Position numbers and translations under genes: made by a program
In this document: one piece after another, positions 7,493 through 15,856 of the stretch
Numbering within the stretch: position 1 is the first letter of the stretch
Layout of the letters: each line of letters begins with the position of its first letter
Source of the DNA: Candidatus Nitrosopumilus sp.
GTDB taxonomy: Archaea; Thermoproteota; Nitrososphaeria; Nitrososphaerales; Nitrosopumilaceae
Length of the DNA stretch: 34,330 bases
Direction: 5' to 3'
Assembly: GCA_029941825.1 (NCBI GenBank)
Contig: JAPYTM010000002.1
Location: 1 to 34,330, forward strand
The notes under the pieces: generated by a model
What the model saw: only the letters and a program-made list of their open reading frames with translations
Database searches by the model: none
What the model was told of the DNA's origin: nothing

Positions 7493-7990
7493 ATGCAAGT
7501 AATTCTTAGACAATTAGGGGATTGTAATATTAGAAGAGCAGAACCAAGCGATCTAATTTCTGTTATGGAAATTAATTTGAAAACTCTTCCTGAACATTAT
7601 TCTGATTATTTTTACGAAAGTTTGCTTGCAGAAATCCCTGAGGCATTTATCATTGCAGAAATTGGTGGAAAACATGTTGGTTATATTATGTGTAAAACTG
7701 AATTTGGTTTTTCAAATTTTAAAAAATTAGGATTTGTCAAAAAAGGCCATGTAGTTTCTATTGCAGTGCTTGATGAGCATCGAAAGAAAGGAATTGGACG
7801 AATACTTGTTGAAGAATCCGTTAAGGGTGTAAAATTACAAAAGTGTGATGAATTCTATTTGGAAGTTAGATGTAGTAATAATGAAGCAGTTAGATTATAT
7901 GAAAAATTTGGATTTGCAATTAGACAACAACTAAACGCATACTATCGAGATGGTGAAGATGCGTATCTTATGGCAATTGAATTAGATTAG
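7493..7990 (+). CDS. GNAT N-acetyltransferase, RimI/Ard1-like (protein N-terminal acetylation)
   Basis: 165 residues with a complete GNAT domain. Seen: IRRAEPSDLISVMEIN at the start, the acetyl-CoA loop RKKGIG (about residues 97-102) following VSIAVLDEH, and the C-terminal NNEAVRLYEKFGF block (about 128-140), which is characteristic of RimI/Ard1. Archaeal homologues acetylate the N-terminal residue of many proteins. A TATA-like TTAAATAT (7464-7471) lies about 25 nt before the ATG, so a leaderless transcript is likely. The substrate range cannot be read from sequence. Confidence 0.85.
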   Translation: MQVILRQLGDCNIRRAEPSDLISVMEINLKTLPEHYSDYFYESLLAEIPEAFIIAEIGGKHVGYIMCKTEFGFSNFKKLGFVKKGHVVSIAVLDEHRKKGIGRILVEESVKGVKLQKCDEFYLEVRCSNNEAVRLYEKFGFAIRQQLNAYYRDGEDAYLMAIELD

Positions 7991-8027
7991 TTCAAACTAA
8001 TAAATAACTCACAAAAAATTTCTCGCC

Positions 8028-8246
8028 ATGGATAAACGTAAAGGAACTGGCATTACAATTTTCATTTTTTGTATTGGTGGTTTTTTCCTTTATGCATATC
8101 TGTTGATGCTATCTGAATGGAGTCCTATTGTATTACAATTATCCATATTGATGATTGCAGGGGGAATACTTGCAGTAATTGCATGGATTGGTTATGTTAT
8201 GGCAACAACAAAACCATCATCTGCAACAGTTACTTCTGATGATTAA
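8028..8246 (+). CDS. Small membrane protein with two transmembrane helices, unknown function
   Basis: 72 residues: a short basic N-terminus (MDKRKGTG), helix 1 at about residues 8-28, a short linker with SEWSP, helix 2 at about 34-58, and a polar Ser/Thr-rich tail. No family recognised. A TATA-like TAATAAATAA is centred about 26 nt before the ATG, which supports an independent leaderless gene. It ends 1 nt before the convergent trm5-like gene. Confidence 0.7.
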   Translation: MDKRKGTGITIFIFCIGGFFLYAYLLMLSEWSPIVLQLSILMIAGGILAVIAWIGYVMATTKPSSATVTSDD

Positions 8247-8247
8247 T

Positions 8248-9084
8248 TTATTTTAAAATTCTTACATCTACTACTGTTTGATAATATCTAGGACCTACTG
8301 CTCTGACAATTTTTGAAAATAAAATTTCTGATTTTACTGGTGTAACTTGAAGATAATGTTCTTCTGAAAGTTTTCTTGCTTCTGATTTTTTGTCAGCATG
8401 AATGTGTGAATAATAATGAATTATACCTCCATCTTTAGTTGCATTAATTGCAGCATCTAAAAATTCATCTGATCTTTCAGGCAATAACATCAATGTTCTA
8501 TCTGATTTATCCATTAATTGTTCTTCAATAATTTTTGACGCATCACCATTAATTGAAATCACTTTTCCTACAAGCTTATTTATCTCAATATTTTTTTTGC
8601 ATAATTTTGATGCAATAGGGTTAATGTCAATACTATACACTGTACATTTTTTCTTTTTTGCAGCCATAATAGAAAACATTCCAATACCTGCAAACATGTT
8701 AGTCATTATTTCTCCATCTTGAATCAAATTTGCGATTCTTTCTCTTTCTGTAGATAACCTGGGTGAAAAAAAAGCATTTTCAACATCAACTAAAAATCTA
8801 CAACCAAATTCTTTGTATTCTGTTTCAGTACTGTTTTTACCTGCAAGGATTTTTAGGCTCCTTGTACGAAAATCTCCTTCTACTGCAGATGTCTGGTAAA
8901 AAACACTTTTTGCAATTTTTACCTCATTTAGTAAAGTTTCTCCAATAATTTTTTTTTTTGATAGAAGGGATTCTGGAATTCTTACAATAATTATGTCTCC
9001 AATTTGATCAAAAGCTGAGATCAATTCATCATTTTCACTTGTACTTAGAATACTTTCTAATGCTTTTTTTAGCATTCGAGTCAT
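8248..9084 (-). CDS. trm5: tRNA (guanine37-N1)-methyltransferase, Trm5-like
   Basis: 278 residues with the Trm5/TYW2 architecture. An N-terminal domain contains FDQIGDIIIVRIP (about residues 25-37), GDFRTRSLKILAG (about 70-82) and FFSPRLSTERERI (about 107-119, the SPRL..ER element). The SAM-binding Rossmann domain starts GEIMTNMFAGIGMFSI (about 126-141) and ends near GGIIHYYSH. It would methylate N1 of G37 in tRNA to prevent frameshifting. Odd point: the family's NLP motif reads LLP here (LMLLPERSDEF), so the Asn that normally contacts the base is lost. TYW2-type wyosine synthesis is the main alternative. Its start overlaps the rli1 stop as ATGA, so translation is coupled to the ribosome recycling factor. 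Confidence 0.8.
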   Translation of the reverse strand: MTRMLKKALESILSTSENDELISAFDQIGDIIIVRIPESLLSKKKIIGETLLNEVKIAKSVFYQTSAVEGDFRTRSLKILAGKNSTETEYKEFGCRFLVDVENAFFSPRLSTERERIANLIQDGEIMTNMFAGIGMFSIMAAKKKKCTVYSIDINPIASKLCKKNIEINKLVGKVISINGDASKIIEEQLMDKSDRTLMLLPERSDEFLDAAINATKDGGIIHYYSHIHADKKSEARKLSEEHYLQVTPVKSEILFSKIVRAVGPRYYQTVVDVRILK

Positions 9085-10868
9085 TTTTTATAATAGAAAT
9101 TTCCAGATACCTTTTGATCTTTATCCAATCTACTTTCTAATTTATTTACACGAGGTCTGAGACTTTTCTCATCTCTTCTAAATGTCATGTCAAGAGATTT
9201 TAGGAATCTATTCATAGCATCAGATTTGGACATTGGAGATGTAGCTGTACCTACTGATCCTGATTCCCCTTCAAATATTACCATGGAATCTGAAACTAGA
9301 TCCATTAATTGTAAATCATGATCAATAACTATTGCTGATTTTCCATATGAACGAACGAATTTTTGTAAAAATTTGGCAACTGCAATTCTATCCTCCACAT
9401 CCAAAAATGCTGAGGGTTCATCTAGTGCATATAGATCTACTTTTTGTAGTAAACATGATACTACTGCAACTTTTTGCAATTCACCTCCTGAAAGATTTTT
9501 GACCGATTTATTATAGAGTTTTTTAATTTTTAGTGGTTCAAGTATTTGTTCTTCTTCAAGACTTCCTTCAACTGGACTTCCATTTGATTTATCTAATAAT
9601 GATATTACTTCTACATCAATATCATTTTGAAGGTATTGTGGTTTGTATGCTATCTTTATTTTTTTATCAATTTTTCCAGAATCTGGTTTTATGACTCCTG
9701 CAATCATTTTCATCATTGTAGTTTTTCCAAGAGCATTTGCACCCATTATGCCTAAAACTTCCCCTTTTCTTACTCTTCCAGGCTCAATTGTTAGTGAAAA
9801 TGAATCAAATTTTTTCTCAAGTTTTGGATAAGTAACAACATCACTTCCTTCTTGAAAAATATCTGTAGATGAAGAAGATACATCAAAAGAAAATTTTTTG
9901 TCTCTAAATCTAACATTTTCTGTAGGTAAATATCCATCAAGAAAAACATTGATTCCAACTTTGGTAGATAGAACCCTTGAAACAATTCCATATGCTGCTG
10001 GTTCACCGTATAACACTTCGATGTAATCACTAAGAAAGTCTAGTAATGTTAGATCGTGTTCTACTACCATTACACTTTTTCCAATTTTTGCTAAATTTTG
10101 TATCACTCTAGCAACACCTATTCTTTGAAAAACATCATTGTATGATGATGGTTCATCAAAAAAATAAAACTCTGTATCTTTTGATGCTGCAACTGCAACT
10201 GCAATTCTTTGTAGTTCACCTCCACTTAATTCCTTTAAATCCTGCTCCATGGAATTTTCTAATCCTAATTCTTTGATTAGTTTTCTTGATACTCCTCTTT
10301 CATCATATTTGTCAATCAGTTCTTTTCCTGTTCCCTCAAATGCTTGTGCGATTTGATATACTTGTTGAGGTTTTATTGATGCACGAATTTGTTTGTGTTC
10401 AATTTTTTCAAAATGTTGTTTAAGTTCTGTTCCGCTATAATATTTTAAAATCTCATCCCACTCTGGTGGATTTTCATATCTTCCAAGATTTGGTTTAAGA
10501 TTTCCTGATAGTATGTTAACTACAGTACTTTTCCCCATTCCATTTCTTCCTAATAGTCCAACAACTTCTCCTTTCCTTGGAGTAGGAAGTCTGAATAAAC
10601 GAAATGAATTTGGACCATATTGATGAATTTTATCTGTTGCTAATTCACTTGCAAGATTGATGATTGTTATTGCATCAAATGGACATACTTTGACACATAT
10701 TCCACAGCCATTACAGATGTCTTCATCGATTTGAGCTTTTTTTGATTCTTCATTAAGAGTGATACATTCTGCCCCTGATTTGTTGACTGGACAGTATTTT
10801 ATACACTCTAAACCACATTTTTTTGGTTGGCATAGATCTTGATCTAACACGGCAACTCTATGTGTCAT
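9081..10868 (-). CDS. Ribosome recycling ATPase ABCE1 (Rli1)
   Basis: 595 residues, the standard ABCE1 length. Domain order: two [4Fe-4S] clusters at residues 1-70 (cysteines in LCQPKKCGLECIKYCP and in DICNGCGICVKVCP); first ABC domain with Walker A GLLGRNGMGKST (about 104-115) and signature LSGGELQR (about 213-220); second ABC domain with Walker A GIMGANALGKTT (about 373) and signature LSGGELQK (about 463). It splits post-termination ribosomes in the cytoplasm. The ATG at 10868 has a TATA box about 27 nt upstream (10892-10898, minus strand). First gene of a two-gene operon with trm5. Confidence 0.97.
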   Translation of the reverse strand: MTHRVAVLDQDLCQPKKCGLECIKYCPVNKSGAECITLNEESKKAQIDEDICNGCGICVKVCPFDAITIINLASELATDKIHQYGPNSFRLFRLPTPRKGEVVGLLGRNGMGKSTVVNILSGNLKPNLGRYENPPEWDEILKYYSGTELKQHFEKIEHKQIRASIKPQQVYQIAQAFEGTGKELIDKYDERGVSRKLIKELGLENSMEQDLKELSGGELQRIAVAVAASKDTEFYFFDEPSSYNDVFQRIGVARVIQNLAKIGKSVMVVEHDLTLLDFLSDYIEVLYGEPAAYGIVSRVLSTKVGINVFLDGYLPTENVRFRDKKFSFDVSSSSTDIFQEGSDVVTYPKLEKKFDSFSLTIEPGRVRKGEVLGIMGANALGKTTMMKMIAGVIKPDSGKIDKKIKIAYKPQYLQNDIDVEVISLLDKSNGSPVEGSLEEEQILEPLKIKKLYNKSVKNLSGGELQKVAVVSCLLQKVDLYALDEPSAFLDVEDRIAVAKFLQKFVRSYGKSAIVIDHDLQLMDLVSDSMVIFEGESGSVGTATSPMSKSDAMNRFLKSLDMTFRRDEKSLRPRVNKLESRLDKDQKVSGNFYYKK

Positions 10869-10891
10869 GTCGTAATTTGATATTTTCTTTG

Positions 10892-10898
10892 TTTTATA
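10892..10898 (-). promoter_or_regulatory. TATA box of the rli1-trm5 operon
   Basis: TATAAAA on the minus strand, centred about 27 nt before the rli1 ATG at 10868, so the transcript should be leaderless or nearly so. Confidence 0.6.
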
Positions 10899-10959
10899 CC
10901 TATTTTGAACACGTTTGTATCGGCGTTACGTTAATAGATGAGAATTTAACATCATTATT

Positions 10960-11079
10960 CAAGCCGGCCATAGCGTTAGGGTGCGACCCAATCCCATTCC
11001 GAACTTGGAAGTCAAACCTGATGTCGCTGTTGTGCTACTAAGATGCGAGAGCTCTTGGGAAGCAACAGTGCTGGCATTC
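10960..11079 (+). rRNA. 5S ribosomal RNA, not linked to 16S/23S
   Basis: About 120 nt with the typical 5S layout: helix I is formed by GCCGGC (10963-10968) and GCTGGC (11070-11075); the conserved loop region CCCATTCCGAAC (10992-11003) and GAAGTCAAACCTG follow, then GATGCGAGAGCTCTTGGGAAG near the 3' side. The ends are placed to within a few bases by the helix. No 16S or 23S genes are in the window; an isolated 5S is known in Nitrosopumilus-type genomes. Confidence 0.93.
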
Positions 11080-11124
11080 TTTAATTTACAATCTTTTAAT
11101 ATTGAATTAATTGATTTAATTTTA

Positions 11125-11253
11125 ATGGCAAATTGTACTGTATGTGGGGAATCATTTACTGATGATATTAGATTTCTAAATCACATGATGGAAAAACATG
11201 GTTTTAGAAATCCAAATGTTGGCACACCTGATAGAAACAGTAGAGGATACTAA
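11125..11253 (+). CDS. 42-residue single zinc-finger protein
   Basis: A short gene with one C2H2-like finger: Cys4-x2-Cys7, then His20 and His25, in MANCTVCGES...FLNHMMEKH. The tail (FRNPNVGTPDRNSRGY) is polar and probably unstructured. The frame stays open upstream into the 5S rRNA gene, but the ATG at 11125 is the sensible start because it directly precedes the finger and lies after the 5S 3' end. It is 2 nt from the convergent aminopeptidase gene. Archaeal mini zinc fingers bind nucleic acid or protein partners; the role is unknown. Confidence 0.75.
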   Translation: MANCTVCGESFTDDIRFLNHMMEKHGFRNPNVGTPDRNSRGY

Positions 11254-11255
11254 CT

Positions 11256-12728
11256 CTATAGATTTTGTAAATAGTTTAATATCAATCTGACACCAAAACC
11301 TGTAGCACCTTTTGGATTGTATGATTTTTCTTTTGTAGCTGTTTGTGTCCATGCAACTCCTGCAATATCAATATGTATCCATGGTGTATTTTCAATAGCA
11401 TTTCTCAAAAATGCAGCAGCAGTTATTGTTCCTGCAGCTCTACCTATTCCAACATTTTTCATATCTGCAACATCAGATTTTATCATATCCATAAAGTCCT
11501 GAGTTAATGGAAGCTCCCAAACTTCTTCTGTGGTTTTTTTAGATGACTCGTTAATTTCCTTTGTTAGTTTTTCATTATTTGACACAATTCCTGCTACATT
11601 GTTACCTAATGCTATGATACATGCACCAGTGAGTGTTGCAAAATCAATTATTACTTTAGGTGAATAATGTTTTTCTCCATATGATAATGCATCAGCTAAA
11701 ATTAATCTCCCTTCAGCATCTGTGTTTAGAATTTCAGCAGTTTTTCCATTGTACAACTTTATGATATCTCCTGGTCTAAATGATTCACCACTAGGCATAT
11801 TTTCAACTGATGGAACAATTCCAACAACATTAATTTGAAGTTTTAATTCTGAAACTGCTTTCATTATTCCAATAACTGTACAACCGCCGCATTTGTCAAA
11901 CTTCATCTCATCCATTTTATCTCCTGGTTTTAATGAAATTCCACCTGTGTCAAATGTGACTGCTTTTCCAACTAGAACTATTGGTTTTTCATTTTTTGGT
12001 CCATGATTGTGTTCTAAAATAATTAGTTTTGATTCATTTTTACTTCCTTGTCCAACTGCTGAAATTCCACCAAAACCTTTCTTTTTTAATTCAGATTCAG
12101 ATATTATACTGCATTTCATCTTATTTTTTTTAGAAATTATTTTTGCAAAATTTGCTAATGTAGTTGGAGTACATTCGTTTGGAGGTAAGTTGGCAATACT
12201 TTTTGTAAATATCACCCCATTTGCAATAATTTCAGATGTTTTGATGACATGTGAAATTTTATTTGATTTTGAAACTATAATTGTTAGATTTGGTGAATTG
12301 TTTACTTTTTTGGTCTTAAATTTATCAAATTTGTAGAGAGCAATCTTGGAACCTTCTACAATTTGAGAAACTGATGAAACTTGATCAACAACAAAACTTG
12401 GTGGTGTAATAATTGAAAATTCTTTTAGTTTTAACTCTCTTGCTCTTTTTGCAATTTTACCTGACACCCGTCTGATAGTATCATTTGTTAAATTCTCTTT
12501 TTTACCTAATCCTGCAAGTAATATTCGTTGAGCAGGATTTTTTCCAGGTACTGGAATTATATTTATCTCCCCAAATTTACCCTCCATATCTTTTAGAGAT
12601 TGATTGACTGCTGCAGATATTTTAGTATCAAATTTATTTATTCCCAAAACTTTGTTGGTATTTTCTAATACAAACCCACAAAGAATGTCTGTCTTCTTTT
12701 TTGTAGAATTTTCAATTTTTATCTTCAT
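11256..12728 (-). CDS. pepA: Leucyl aminopeptidase, peptidase family M17 (PepA)
   Basis: 490 residues, normal for M17. An N-terminal macro-like domain (about 1-160) precedes the catalytic domain. Metal and catalytic motifs: LVGKAVTFDTGGISLKPGD (about residues 250-268, Lys and Asp ligands), MKFDKCGGC, and NTDAEGRLILADAL (about 337-350, Asp/Glu ligands and the bicarbonate-site Arg). It removes N-terminal residues from peptides in the cytosol and probably acts as a hexamer, as family members do. ATG start; no operon partner. Confidence 0.93.
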   Translation of the reverse strand: MKIKIENSTKKKTDILCGFVLENTNKVLGINKFDTKISAAVNQSLKDMEGKFGEINIIPVPGKNPAQRILLAGLGKKENLTNDTIRRVSGKIAKRARELKLKEFSIITPPSFVVDQVSSVSQIVEGSKIALYKFDKFKTKKVNNSPNLTIIVSKSNKISHVIKTSEIIANGVIFTKSIANLPPNECTPTTLANFAKIISKKNKMKCSIISESELKKKGFGGISAVGQGSKNESKLIILEHNHGPKNEKPIVLVGKAVTFDTGGISLKPGDKMDEMKFDKCGGCTVIGIMKAVSELKLQINVVGIVPSVENMPSGESFRPGDIIKLYNGKTAEILNTDAEGRLILADALSYGEKHYSPKVIIDFATLTGACIIALGNNVAGIVSNNEKLTKEINESSKKTTEEVWELPLTQDFMDMIKSDVADMKNVGIGRAAGTITAAAFLRNAIENTPWIHIDIAGVAWTQTATKEKSYNPKGATGFGVRLILNYLQNL

Positions 12729-12763
12729 TACGAAAGTACATTTTCAAGTCTTATTTAGATTTA

Positions 12764-13156
12764 CTAGAAGTCTATTTTTTTACTATTCGTAAGTAAACTT
12801 GATGATCTTGCAAAAACTGCTTTAACAGTTTTACAGTTATGATTACATTTTTCATCAATTTTTATAGTTGACACTTTTTTTATTTTTTTTGTAAATATTG
12901 ATTTTATTAATGGAAACAACGCTGCCCTTCCACCATATGCTCTTGTTTTATCAATAAACCAAAACATATCCAAAGCAGATTCATCTAAAATTTCATTTCT
13001 TATCTTTATTCCAAAATCTGAATAATGCCCAGTCATTGTTATTTTCTTTCTTGTAATGAAATCAACAAATCTTGCAAATTTTATACATGAATAACATTGA
13101 TCATCAAAAACCACAATTGGGATTACTTCTTTTATTTCCATGATACTGTTTAACAT
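12764..13156 (-). CDS. DCC-family (DUF393) thiol-disulfide oxidoreductase-like protein
   Basis: 130 residues. The N-terminal VVFDDQCYSCIKFARF places a Cys-x2-Cys right after a beta strand, as in the DCC family, and the later FWFIDKTRAYGGRAALFPLIK block matches the second conserved region of that family. Function is presumed redox or thiol-related; no substrate is known. Two starts are possible: the ATG at 13156, or the ATG at 13141 (MEIKEV), which has a TATA-like AAATTTTAAT about 27 nt upstream on the minus strand and no need for a leader. The second is preferred on promoter spacing but not proven. Confidence 0.6.
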   Translation of the reverse strand: MLNSIMEIKEVIPIVVFDDQCYSCIKFARFVDFITRKKITMTGHYSDFGIKIRNEILDESALDMFWFIDKTRAYGGRAALFPLIKSIFTKKIKKVSTIKIDEKCNHNCKTVKAVFARSSSLLTNSKKIDF

Positions 13157-13208
13157 CGATCAAATTAAAATTTTACAGAAGTAGATTTTTATTAAATTTA
13201 TAAAAATC

Positions 13209-14885
13209 ATGGATAAGATGGGACTTAATTATTATCAAATTAAGAAAAATATTCTTAGATCTCGTAAATTAGTGATTAAGGGAACTAATATTGCTGGTTC
13301 TGGTCATCCTGGAGGATCTTTTTCAATGGCCGAAATTTTAGGTTGCTTATTTAACAAATATCTCAAATTTGATCCTAGAAACCCTCAATGGGAAGAACGG
13401 GATCGTTTAGTTTTATCAAAAGGACATGCTGCCCCAGGTTTATTTTCAAACATGGCAGTTGCAGGCTATTTTCCAGAATCTGAAATTGAAACTCTACGAA
13501 AATTTGGTAGTAAATTACAAGGTCATCCTGATCTAAAATGTCCTGGTGTAGAATTTTGTGGAGGATCTTTAGGTACTGGATTGTCTTTTTCAGTTGGAAT
13601 TGCTCTTGCAGCAAAAATTGATTCTAAGGATTTTCATGTTTATACCATTATTGGAGATGGAGAGTCAGACGAGGGACAAATTTGGGAAGCTGCAATGACT
13701 GCTGCAAAATACAAAGTTGATAACCTAACAGTCTTCCTTGATAGAAATTTTATCCAACAAGATTCTTACACTGAAAAAATAATGCCATTAGATGAAAAGT
13801 TGGAAGGTGATGATCTTTCTGAAATGTGGAAAGATGCATCTCGCTGGAAAACTGGTGATAAATGGAGATCATTTGGTTGGAATGTAATTGAAATTGATGG
13901 TCATAGAATTGAACAAATTAATGCAGCTATTGCAAAAGCAAATGCAACAAAAGGAATACCTACAATGATAATATCTAGAACAATAAAGGGTAAATCTATA
14001 GAACATATGGAAGATAATCCTCAATGGCATGGAAAAGCTCCTGATTCTGATGTAGTTCCAATAATTAATCTTGAATTAGATTCACAATTTATGATTGCAC
14101 CATCTATCATTGCAGGTGATATGACAAATCTAGAGAATGAAATTAAACGATGTATTTCTGGTAGGGCTGATTATATTCATCTTGATGTAATGGATGGTAA
14201 GTTTGTTCCAACAAAAACTTTTGATCATACTAAAATCAAAGAATTAAGATCTTTAACTGTAATTCCATTTGATTCACACTTAATGATCAATGAACCTGAA
14301 AAACATGTTCAAGATTATATTGATGCTGGAAGTGATATAATTACGGTTCATGCTGAAGTAACTGATGAATCTATTTTTGGTGAAATTCATGATTTGCTAA
14401 AACAAAATCAAGTTGGTGTGGGTTTTGCAATAAACCCTGATACCGATTTACCTGAATGGTCTTACAAATTCCTGTCCTCACTTGATCAATTAATTGTTAT
14501 GTCTGTAGTACCTGGTAAGTCTGGTCAAAAATACATTGAAGAAACTCATTCAAAGATGAGTAAATTGAATTCTATTCTAAAAGAACACAATTTTTCAGGT
14601 TATATTGAGGCTGATGGGGGAGTAAATCTTGAAAATATAGGTTCTATATTTGCAGATGGCGCTCGTATTTTTGTTGGTGGTGGTGCTATTATTGGACAAC
14701 AAGATGTTAGAATGGCAATTAAGGACTTTAGAAATGAGGTTTTAAAATCTAGAAGACACACTTTACTTGATAAAGCCAATGAATTGGGTGGTTCTGATTT
14801 AGTAAACAAATGGATTGGTTTGCATGTTGTAGGAGAAAAACAAGAACAGATTAAAAAAATCGCACAGGAGGCTGAATACATTTGA
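13209..14885 (+). CDS. Fusion of transketolase N-terminal half with ribulose-phosphate 3-epimerase
   Basis: 558 residues. Residues 1-290 are the thiamine-diphosphate-binding half of transketolase: SGHPGGSFSM (31-40), SKGHAAPG (70-77), GDGESDEGQIWEAA (149-162) and DRNFIQQD (178-185). Residues 295-505 form a full Rpe TIM barrel beginning MIAPSIIAGDM, with metal ligands His324 and Asp326 in HLDVMDG, His357 in DSHLMI and Asp469 in EADGGVN. Residues 515-558 are an extra tail with no recognised domain. The frame is uninterrupted, and the Rpe part still starts at an internal Met (ATG at 14091). The protein would work with the C-half encoded next door (14882) and add the epimerase reaction. A second ATG at 13218 fits the upstream TATA-like TTTTTATTAAA (13186-13196) better for a leaderless start. 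Confidence 0.9.
   Translation: MDKMGLNYYQIKKNILRSRKLVIKGTNIAGSGHPGGSFSMAEILGCLFNKYLKFDPRNPQWEERDRLVLSKGHAAPGLFSNMAVAGYFPESEIETLRKFGSKLQGHPDLKCPGVEFCGGSLGTGLSFSVGIALAAKIDSKDFHVYTIIGDGESDEGQIWEAAMTAAKYKVDNLTVFLDRNFIQQDSYTEKIMPLDEKLEGDDLSEMWKDASRWKTGDKWRSFGWNVIEIDGHRIEQINAAIAKANATKGIPTMIISRTIKGKSIEHMEDNPQWHGKAPDSDVVPIINLELDSQFMIAPSIIAGDMTNLENEIKRCISGRADYIHLDVMDGKFVPTKTFDHTKIKELRSLTVIPFDSHLMINEPEKHVQDYIDAGSDIITVHAEVTDESIFGEIHDLLKQNQVGVGFAINPDTDLPEWSYKFLSSLDQLIVMSVVPGKSGQKYIEETHSKMSKLNSILKEHNFSGYIEADGGVNLENIGSIFADGARIFVGGGAIIGQQDVRMAIKDFRNEVLKSRRHTLLDKANELGGSDLVNKWIGLHVVGEKQEQIKKIAQEAEYI
14866..14871 (+). promoter_or_regulatory. Shine-Dalgarno site setting the TTG start of the transketolase C-half
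   Basis: AGGAGG ends 10 nt before the TTG at 14882. The next in-frame ATG (14897) would be 25 nt away, too far, so the TTG start overlapping the previous stop codon is preferred. Confidence 0.65.
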
Positions 14886-15856
14886 ATGATCCTATAATGA
14901 CTGATATGCGTTCAGAATATTCAAAATCTTTGATTCAAGTTGGACGAGATAATCCTAATGTTGTAGTTTTAGGTGCAGACACAACTGATTCATTAAAGAC
15001 GTCTAATTTTGGAAAAGAATTCCCAAATAGATTTTTCAATGTTGGAATTGCTGAAGGAAACCTTGTAACTATTTCTGCCGGATTGGCAGTATCTGGAAAA
15101 ATCCCATTTGCTAGTACTTATGCAATATTTTTACCTGGGAGAGCAGTTGATCAAATTCGAAATAATATTGCATATCCTTCTCCTTTAGGAAAAAAAGGTC
15201 TTAATGTAAAATTAGTTGTATCTCATGGTGGATTGTCTGTTGGACCTGATGGTGGTTCACATCAACAACTTGAAGATATTGCAATAATGAGAGTAATTCC
15301 CAATTTTCGAGTTTTTATTCCATCTGACACTGTTACTGTTTCTAAATTAACTCATTTAATGGCAAATGAGTATGGTCCATTTTACATGAGAATGACAAGA
15401 TCAAAAACACCTTTAATTCATTCAGAATCTCAGGATTTTCAAATTGGAAAAGCAATTACTCTAAGAGATGGTTCTGATTGTACAATTGTTGCATGTGGAA
15501 TTACTGTAAGGATGGCTTTGGAGGCTGCAGAGTCATTACAACAAGAAGGTATTTCTTGTAGAGTTTTAGATATGTTTTCTATAAAACCAATTGACAATGA
15601 AATTTTAGAAAAAGCAGCACGAGATACAGGATGCATTGTTACTACTGAAGAACATAATATTTTTGGTGGAATGGGTTCAGCTGTTACTGAATCTGTTTCA
15701 GAATTATACCCTGTACCTGTAAAACGAATTGGATCTCAAGATATGTTTGGAGAATCAGCTAGAGATAACGAAATTCCTTTACTATTTGAAAAACATGGAA
15801 TAACATCTTTTAATATAGCAAAACAAGTCAAAGAAATTAGGAGTAAAAAATTATGA
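14882..15856 (+). CDS. Transketolase C-terminal half (pyrimidine-binding and C domain)
   Basis: 324 residues. It carries the catalytic Glu of FNVGIAEGNL (about residues 51-60, which protonates thiamine N1'), PFASTYAIFLPGRAVDQI (about 76-93), and a C-terminal domain with TTEEHNIFGGMGSAV (about 256-270). It completes the two-carbon transfer enzyme with the N-half in the upstream fusion protein. Start is TTG, overlapping the upstream TGA (TTGA) with a strong AGGAGG. It overlaps the transaldolase start by 4 nt, so three genes are translationally coupled. Pyruvate dehydrogenase E1 or DXS-type enzymes share the fold, but the neighbours favour transketolase. Confidence 0.92.
   Translation: MNDPIMTDMRSEYSKSLIQVGRDNPNVVVLGADTTDSLKTSNFGKEFPNRFFNVGIAEGNLVTISAGLAVSGKIPFASTYAIFLPGRAVDQIRNNIAYPSPLGKKGLNVKLVVSHGGLSVGPDGGSHQQLEDIAIMRVIPNFRVFIPSDTVTVSKLTHLMANEYGPFYMRMTRSKTPLIHSESQDFQIGKAITLRDGSDCTIVACGITVRMALEAAESLQQEGISCRVLDMFSIKPIDNEILEKAARDTGCIVTTEEHNIFGGMGSAVTESVSELYPVPVKRIGSQDMFGESARDNEIPLLFEKHGITSFNIAKQVKEIRSKKL

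Noticed and set aside
10981..11124. Open frame upstream of the zinc-finger protein, running through the 5S rRNA
   Set aside because: It lies inside the 5S rRNA gene; the ATG at 11125 gives a complete compact protein.
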